Positions 6,628 through 10,729 of a stretch of 10,729 bases of DNA are shown one piece after another. Made by a program: the position numbers and the translations under genes. This stretch comes from an uncultured Clostridia bacterium (GTDB lineage: Bacteria > Bacillota > Clostridia > Lachnospirales > CAG-274). The notes under the pieces are model-generated. The model was given only the letters and a program-made list of their open reading frames with translations. It had not been told where the DNA came from and searched no databases. The stretch is taken from assembly GCA_910579745.1 (NCBI GenBank), contig CAJTVH010000069.1, positions 1 through 10,729 on the forward strand, in the 5' to 3' direction. How positions within the stretch are numbered: the stretch's first letter is position 1; each line of letters starts with the position of its first letter.

Positions 6628-7296
6628 TTAAGCCCCTCCCTTGCTTTTAGAATTTGTCGCGCTTGACTTTGAATCGACATCTTCATCTGGAGAAAACGTT
6701 AATTTCGCTTCTCCGCCATTTTTAATCACATTGTCATAAAAATCAGACGCCGTGTTAACAGCGTTCGCTATCGCGTTAGAAGTAATTGTCGCTCCTGTTA
6801 TCGCCTGAATTTCATCATCTTTCGGCGAATCGCCTTTAGTAACATTCACTTTGCCGGACTTATCGGTAAATTGACTTACCCATTTAGGCTGGTCTTTCCA
6901 TTTCTCTTTGGCGTTCGCTCCAAGACCCGGTGTTTCCCCATGAGATAAAATATCAACACCACTGATAACGCCGTCTTTTGTGATACCAATCATTAAATTT
7001 AATCCCGTACTAAAACCTTTTGTTGAAACCTCAAAGGTACACCCCACAGGGTTTCCGCTTTCATCAATACCCTCCGTATAACTCTTTATAACGCTGTAAT
7101 CCTTATTATTATTTTCTTGTTCCTTATTAAAGCTTTTCGCGTCCGGAAGCACCTTCTTCATAGAATCCTCTTTCGCCTTTGCCTTAACATCAGCGATGGT
7201 GTCTTTCGTGGCGATATTAACAGCGCCTAAAAGGCCGGCGGCGATAACAGTTACAATAAGAAGAACAATGCCGGGTTTTATAATATCTTTGCTCAT
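6628..7296 (-). CDS. rnfG: Rnf complex FMN-carrying subunit RnfG
   Basis: RnfG (222 aa) has one N-terminal membrane helix (about residues 8-27) and an extracytoplasmic FMN-binding domain, like NqrC. The flavinylation motif is IQAITGATITS, and Thr170 is the predicted residue esterified to FMN by the ApbE-type transferase, which is not encoded in this window. GVDILSHGETPGLGANAK is the other conserved element of the domain. The last ~25 residues are a Ser/Lys/Asp-rich low-complexity tail, probably disordered. It overlaps the rnfD stop by four bases (ATGA), with GGAGGGGG 9 nt upstream, so it is translationally coupled. It mediates electron transfer on the outer face. Nothing appears broken. Confidence 0.96.
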   Translation of the reverse strand: MSKDIIKPGIVLLIVTVIAAGLLGAVNIATKDTIADVKAKAKEDSMKKVLPDAKSFNKEQENNNKDYSVIKSYTEGIDESGNPVGCTFEVSTKGFSTGLNLMIGITKDGVISGVDILSHGETPGLGANAKEKWKDQPKWVSQFTDKSGKVNVTKGDSPKDDEIQAITGATITSNAIANAVNTASDFYDNVIKNGGEAKLTFSPDEDVDSKSSATNSKSKGGA

Positions 7297-8276
7297 TTCG
7301 CTTTACCCCCTCCAAATATTCTTGGTTTAGTATATCTGTCAATCAAAGGTACGGCAAGATTCATAATAAGTATTGAGTATGAAACGCCCTCAGGGTATCC
7401 TCCATAAACACGTATAAGGGACGTTAGAATACCGCATCCTATACCCATTATAATCTGACCTATCGAAGTAACGGGAGAAGAGCTGTAATCCGTAGCCATA
7501 AAAAACGCTCCAAGCATAAGACCGCCGATAAATATTTCGTAATAAGGAACTCTGCCGAAAGCCCATGTTAAAATAAATACAGTGGCTATATATGTAACTG
7601 GAATTCTCCATGAGATAACTTTACGAAATAAAAGATACAGCCCTCCCAAAATAAGAGCGACAGCGCAAGTCTCACCTATACACCCGCCGACATTCCCGAA
7701 AAGGGCGTTTAAAATATCGTTCGCCTCTGGTACAAAAGCCCCGCCGCTTTTCACAACCGCTAAAGGAGTCGCGTAAGAAGTAGCGTCAACAGTATGAGCA
7801 GATACCCCAAATAATTCCATAAAAGAATTTAAACCTGTCGGCTGAGTAAAATTAGTCATATCTGTTGGATACGAGGCGAGTAAAAAAGCCCTCGCCGCCA
7901 AAGCCGGGTTAATAAAATTCTGCCCTATGCCCCCAAAAAGCTGTTTAGCCACGACAATAGCGAAAAATCCGCCCACAATGGGAAGCCATAAAGGAGAAGA
8001 CGACGGAAGATTCATAGCGAGCAAAAGTCCCGTAACAATAGCGGATAAATCATGTACAGTAATTTTTTGCTTAGTAATTTTTTGAAACAAAGCCTCAAAA
8101 GAGACACAGGACACTATAGAAACCGCGATGATTAAAAGCGCCTCTAACCCGAAGGCCCAAATTCCCATAATCGCGGCGGGAGTTAAAGCTATAATAACAT
8201 CTCTCATTATCGTACTTGTCGAATCTTTAGAACGAATATGAGGAGTTGACGACACAGTATATTTAGAATTATCCAT
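7293..8276 (-). CDS. rnfD: Rnf complex membrane flavoprotein RnfD
   Basis: RnfD (327 aa) is a polytopic membrane subunit, homolog of NqrB, and the likely site of ion translocation coupled to flavin redox change. Conserved features are the N-terminal SSTPHIRSKDST, DVIIALTPAAIMGIWAFG, HDLSAIVTGLLLAMNLPSS, GGIGQNFINPALAARAFLLA, and MATDYSSSPVTSIGQIIMG near the end. The covalent-FMN site is DATSYATPLAVVK with Thr170 as the predicted acceptor. About nine to ten hydrophobic helices are visible. The start has GGAGGG 8 nt upstream. The gene begins 16 nt after rnfC and overlaps rnfG by four bases. Whether the complex moves Na+ or H+ cannot be decided from this sequence by eye. Confidence 0.97.
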   Translation of the reverse strand: MDNSKYTVSSTPHIRSKDSTSTIMRDVIIALTPAAIMGIWAFGLEALLIIAVSIVSCVSFEALFQKITKQKITVHDLSAIVTGLLLAMNLPSSSPLWLPIVGGFFAIVVAKQLFGGIGQNFINPALAARAFLLASYPTDMTNFTQPTGLNSFMELFGVSAHTVDATSYATPLAVVKSGGAFVPEANDILNALFGNVGGCIGETCAVALILGGLYLLFRKVISWRIPVTYIATVFILTWAFGRVPYYEIFIGGLMLGAFFMATDYSSSPVTSIGQIIMGIGCGILTSLIRVYGGYPEGVSYSILIMNLAVPLIDRYTKPRIFGGGKAK

Positions 8277-8292
8277 TATTCAGTCCCTCCGT

Positions 8293-9621
8293 TTACTTCT
8301 TTTTTTTCATAGCCATAACAGTTCGTTTCGTTACTCTTATAGATTGGGCGAGATGCCTTTTAGCCGGACAGACATAAGAGCACGAACCGCATTCGATACA
8401 ATCAAGACCATGATTTTTCTCAAATTTCTCATAATCATTCGCTATAATATCGCCGTTCAGCTCAAGAGGCATAAGACCCATAGGACAATGCGCCACACAC
8501 TTTCCGCATCTGATACAGTTGCTTTCTTCAGGAAGTTCCGCTTCCTCTCTTGTAAGGCATAAAATAGCTGAGGAAGTTTTTATTAAAGGAACGTCAAGAG
8601 AATACACAGCGACGCCCATCATAGGTCCCCCCGCGATAACCTTGGCTGGTTCCTCAGCAAATCCCCCTGTCATCTCAATAAGCTCTCTAAAACTCATACC
8701 AAGCCGAACTTGATAATTTCCTGGATTTTTAACCGCCCCGCCAGATAAAGTAACAATTCTTCTCATAAGAGGACGGTCTTTAACAACCGCTCTTTCAATA
8801 GCGAGAATCGTATCAACGTTATCAACAATACACCCAACGTCCGCCGGAAGTTTTCCAGAAGGAACTTCTCTTTTTGTAACGGCGTAAATCATCTGTTTTT
8901 CAGAACCTTGAGGATATTTTTTCTGTAGAATAACTACTGAGATGTTAGATATACCTTTTGACGCGCGGATTAAAGCCTCAATAGCGTCTGGCTTATTATT
9001 CTCAACAGCTATATATCCTTGAGCCTCTGGATGTATTTTAAGAACTATTTCAAGACCTTTAATAACTCTGTCGGTTTTTTCAAGAAGAACACGATGGTCA
9101 GTTGTAAGATACGGCTCACATTCAGCGGCGTTCACGATTATAGAATCAATTTTTTTATCAGGACCCGGGTTTAATTTTATATGAGTTGGAAATCCCGCTC
9201 CGCCAAGACCGACAATACCAGCTTTTTTAACTTTCTCAATAATTTTTTCTTTTGAGAATCCCTCATAATCTGTATCTTTTCCAAGAGAAGGATCTTCCTC
9301 AAATTTACCGTCATTTGTAATAATAATGGCGTTCGACATAGAACCCCCAGGAGTAAGAACCGGTTTAATCTCTTTAACAACCCCCGAGACCGAAGCGTGA
9401 ATCGGCGCCGAAACAAAAGCCCCGCTTTCAGCGATCTTTTGCCCGAGCAAAACCCTGTCCCCTTTGGCGACAATAGGCTCGCATGGCGCTCCAATATGCT
9501 GACTCATTGGAACAACAATATCAGAACCCTCTTCTGGCATTAAAATCTCAATAGGCCGTTTGTTTGTAAATTCCTTTGAGTCAGGTGGATGAACGCCACG
9601 CTTAAAAGTTAATGCTTTCAT
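8293..9621 (-). CDS. rnfC: Rnf complex NADH-dehydrogenase-like subunit RnfC
   Basis: RnfC (442 aa) is the peripheral cytoplasmic subunit that exchanges electrons with NAD, related to NuoF/NqrA. In order it shows an N-terminal barrel-sandwich part (LTFKRGVHPPDSK, APIHASVSGVVKEI), the nucleotide/FMN-binding loop GLGGAGFPT (138-146), NAAECEPY (164-171), YPQGSEKQ (about 236-243), a SLBB-like segment (VRLGMSFRELIEMTGGF), and two [4Fe-4S] motifs (Cys369, 372, 375, 379 and Cys408, 411, 414, 418). The start at 9621 is chosen because TAAGGAGG lies 8 nt upstream; an ATG ten codons earlier (9651) has no binding site and falls at the predicted transcription start. It is first in the rnf operon. Confidence 0.97.
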   Translation of the reverse strand: MKALTFKRGVHPPDSKEFTNKRPIEILMPEEGSDIVVPMSQHIGAPCEPIVAKGDRVLLGQKIAESGAFVSAPIHASVSGVVKEIKPVLTPGGSMSNAIIITNDGKFEEDPSLGKDTDYEGFSKEKIIEKVKKAGIVGLGGAGFPTHIKLNPGPDKKIDSIIVNAAECEPYLTTDHRVLLEKTDRVIKGLEIVLKIHPEAQGYIAVENNKPDAIEALIRASKGISNISVVILQKKYPQGSEKQMIYAVTKREVPSGKLPADVGCIVDNVDTILAIERAVVKDRPLMRRIVTLSGGAVKNPGNYQVRLGMSFRELIEMTGGFAEEPAKVIAGGPMMGVAVYSLDVPLIKTSSAILCLTREEAELPEESNCIRCGKCVAHCPMGLMPLELNGDIIANDYEKFEKNHGLDCIECGSCSYVCPAKRHLAQSIRVTKRTVMAMKKKK

Positions 9622-9629
9622 TTTTTCAA

Positions 9630-9637
9630 CCTCCTTA
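9630..9637 (-). promoter_or_regulatory. Ribosome binding site that fixes the rnfC start
   Basis: TAAGGAGG on the minus strand lies 8 nt before the ATG at 9621. It decides between that ATG and an upstream in-frame ATG at 9651, which has no such site. Confidence 0.9.
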
Positions 9638-9645
9638 AAAAAGAC

Positions 9646-9675
9646 TTTCATATATACATAATAATATATATGAAA
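9646..9675. repeat. 11-bp dyad spanning the rnf -10 box (candidate operator)
   Basis: TTTCATATATA (9646-9656) and its exact complement TATATATGAAA (9665-9675) are separated by 8 bp that contain the predicted -10 hexamer. A protein bound here would compete with RNA polymerase, so a repressor site is plausible. The sequence does not match the Rex or Fnr/Crp consensus that I know. The arms are mostly AT, so some of the symmetry may be chance. Confidence 0.5.
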
Positions 9676-9686
9676 AAAAAGTACAA
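9658..9686 (-). promoter_or_regulatory. Candidate sigma-A promoter of the rnf operon
   Basis: The minus strand has TTGTAC (9686-9681), a 17-bp T-rich spacer and TATTAT (9663-9658). The -10 matches five of six consensus bases; the -35 matches only the TTG part. Start is expected near 9651, giving a short leader of about 30 nt ending in the strong rnfC ribosome binding site. Other AT-rich -10-like strings exist nearby, so this is the best but not the only option. Confidence 0.55.
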
Positions 9687-9881
9687 GATTTGATAATATT
9701 TAAACAAATGAACAAACACTTAATTGTTTAGTCTCAAAATAATAAAATTGTTTGTACAAATTTTAATAAAAAATATAACTTTATTACAGCCCGCATGATA
9801 ACTTAACAGCCATTATTAAAAATATATAAATAGCGGTTATAGTAAAAGTTTTGCGTCACATTATAACAAAAAAAATATTAA

Positions 9882-9939
9882 AAAAATCAAAAAAAATAAA
9901 ATAAATGTGTTTTTTCTTTCTTTTATTTTTTTGATTTTT
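9882..9939. repeat. A/T-only inverted repeat of about 19 bp
   Basis: AAAAATC-A8-TAAAA (9882-9901) is complementary to TTTTA-T7-GATTTTT (9921-9939) apart from one extra A; the loop is 19 nt. It contains one G:C pair, so an RNA hairpin would be moderately weak, but the length is notable. It could be a poor bidirectional terminator or a bent-DNA element. Function unknown. Confidence 0.5.
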
Positions 9940-9953
9940 CGCTCATATTATAG

Positions 9954-9974
9954 TTTTCATATATATTATGAAAA
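9954..9974. repeat. Dyad resembling the rnf promoter dyad
   Basis: TTTTCATA and TATGAAAA flank a 5-bp TATAT centre. The plus-strand string TTTTCATATATATTAT (9954-9969) recurs exactly on the minus strand across the rnf -10 region (9675-9660). Two similar dyads about 290 bp apart could be paired sites for one regulator. The composition is AT-rich, so chance is not excluded. Confidence 0.4.
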
Positions 9975-10283
9975 TAACTTATTTAAAATTCTATATTTTT
10001 GTATTTTTACGTACATCTTTTAAGTTAAAAATTTTTTAAAATAAAATTTTTTGTATTAATAAAAGACAAAAAAAACAATATTTTTTTTTATTTTTTGTTA
10101 ATAATTTCTAAAATTTTGTACTTTTTTGTCTAATATATAACAATCTTGAAATTTAAACTACAATTAGCTTATCAATTACAATGTAGAGCTAATAAAAATT
10201 ATTTTATTCAAAATTTTAAAAGCTCTTTTCAGTTTAGTTTTCTTTACTCTTTCGGCTCTTACAGTCAATCAGCTTGAAAACAC

Positions 10284-10320
10284 AAAGAGCCTTTTAACTA
10301 AAATTTTAGTAAAAGGCTCT
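10284..10320 (-). terminator. Strong stem-loop, probable terminator (possibly bidirectional)
   Basis: AGAGCCTTTT (10286-10295) pairs with AAAAGGCTCT (10311-10320), extended by ACTAA/TTAGT inside with one bulged A, giving about 15 bp with an AATT loop. On the minus strand it is followed by TTGTGTTTT, and it lies 150 nt past the stop of the upstream membrane-protein gene, so it likely ends that transcript. On the plus strand a T7 run (10330-10336) follows 9 nt after the stem. Confidence 0.7.
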
Positions 10321-10472
10321 CATAAAACTTTTTTTATTATAGCGATTCGCAAAATTTTTAACATGAGTCAATAAAATACTTCCTTAATAATACGCGAAAA
10401 AATCAATATTTGCGAGGTTTTTAAGCATATCACCTTTTTGATAAATTAAAATCAAATACTATTTTTTACAAA

Positions 10473-10729
10473 CTATTTCCGTGTTAAGAAAATTCCAATG
10501 ATTGCTCCAACAAAGATAATAGGCGCTACTCTAACAAACAGCCATTCAAATGAGTGAAAAGCCACTCCAAGAAAAGCGGTTTCGGGGGCACTATAATTCC
10601 ACCCCAAGTAAGAACTTTCTAATTCCAATAAAATTGCAAAAACTATTATTATGATTGCGCATAACGAAATAAGCGACCAATGAATAATTTTTCTTCTCGT
10701 GGTTTTCCTTTGTGCCAGTTGCAAATTTA
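10473..10729 (-). CDS. Small two-helix membrane protein, unknown family, 5' end uncertain
   Basis: I do not recognise this protein. At least 83 codons are open up to the window edge. A TTG at 10724 could be a start, but no binding site can be seen within the remaining 5 nt and the frame is still open, so the gene probably continues outside. Visible features are a basic stretch QRKTTRRK, a long hydrophobic helix (ISLCAIIIIVFAILLEL), a polar/aromatic loop (SSYLGWNYSAPETAFLGVAF), a second helix (RVAPIIFVGAIIGIFL) and a short basic end TRK before TAG. The basic ends suggest both termini are cytoplasmic with the loop outside. No function can be assigned. The stem-loop at 10286-10320 probably ends its transcript. 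Confidence 0.6.
   Translation of the reverse strand, partial: NLQLAQRKTTRRKIIHWSLISLCAIIIIVFAILLELESSYLGWNYSAPETAFLGVAFHSFEWLFVRVAPIIFVGAIIGIFLTRK

Larger units (their letters stand above)
9687..10285. other. Long AT-rich intergenic region with inverted repeats, no gene seen
   Basis: No credible coding frame is present on either strand. The stretch is dominated by A- and T-runs and contains several dyads: TTTGTACAAA (9751-9760), the 9882-9939 and 9954-9974 repeats listed separately, AGACAAAAAA/TTTTTTGTCT (10064-10073 with 10122-10131), and ATTAGCT/AGCTAAT (10163-10169 with 10187-10193). I find no convincing tRNA or known small RNA. It probably holds the regulatory region of the rnf operon, perhaps an unrecognised small RNA, or simply decayed spacer. 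Confidence 0.6.

Noticed and set aside
9622..9651. rnfC start at the ATG ten codons upstream
   Set aside because: No ribosome binding site precedes it, it coincides with the predicted transcription start, and the internal ATG has an ideal TAAGGAGG.
9745..9764. TTTGTACAAA palindrome upstream of rnfC as a Rex or Fnr-type operator
   Set aside because: It does not match the TTGT-N8-ACAA spacing of Rex or the TTGAT-N4-ATCAA of Fnr. A 10-bp palindrome in such AT-rich sequence is weak evidence.
10158..10193. Interleaved pairs CTACA/TGTAG and ATTAGCT/AGCTAAT as an RNA pseudoknot
   Set aside because: There are no connecting loop bases between the adjacent arms, so both helices could not form together. 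At most these are alternative hairpins.
1..10729. CRISPR array, insertion sequence, phage or toxin-antitoxin system
   Set aside because: No regularly spaced repeats, transposase or phage motifs, or paired small toxin-like genes were seen. The content is core housekeeping.

Overview
The window is ordinary core chromosome of a low-GC anaerobic Firmicute, most likely a member of the Clostridia. The evidence is strong AGGAGG-type ribosome binding sites, AT-rich spacers, a SpoVB-type flippase and a clostridial-order Rnf operon (C-D-G-E-A-B). Every recognisable gene lies on the minus strand, so transcription runs from high to low coordinates. I see no insertion sequence, phage gene, tRNA, rRNA or CRISPR array.

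Reading in the direction of transcription: (1) 10729-10473 holds the 3' part of an unrecognised small membrane protein, followed by a strong stem-loop at 10286-10320. (2) 10285-9687 is a very AT-rich stretch without genes, containing several inverted repeats. (3) 9686-4530 is the complete rnfCDGEAB operon. It starts at a candidate promoter whose -10 box sits inside an 11-bp dyad and ends at a clear intrinsic terminator (4431-4470). It encodes the membrane complex that couples electron flow from reduced ferredoxin to NAD+ to export of Na+ or H+. (4) 4222-2684 is a SpoVB/MurJ-like lipid-linked glycan flippase. (5) 2646-1 is the start of the S10 ribosomal protein operon, rpsJ-rplC-rplD-rplW-rplB, the last gene cut by the window edge. 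It is driven by a consensus sigma-A promoter (TTGACA, 17 bp, TATAAT, with an extended -10 TG). A leader of about 229 nt follows, and its first 100 nt can fold into a closed multi-helix RNA.

The Rnf genes are packed with overlaps or gaps of 2-20 nt, so they are almost certainly one transcript and one complex. RnfC takes electrons to NAD; RnfB carries a large set of [4Fe-4S] clusters; RnfA and RnfE supply paired membrane cysteines; RnfD and RnfG carry the covalent-FMN threonine motifs. The ribosomal operon has standard order but uses TTG for rplB and GTG for rplD.

I did not find a new protein-level system. The parts most worth a second look are regulatory: the structured rpsJ leader, the dyads that bracket the -10 boxes of both main promoters, and the repeat-rich region upstream of rnfC.
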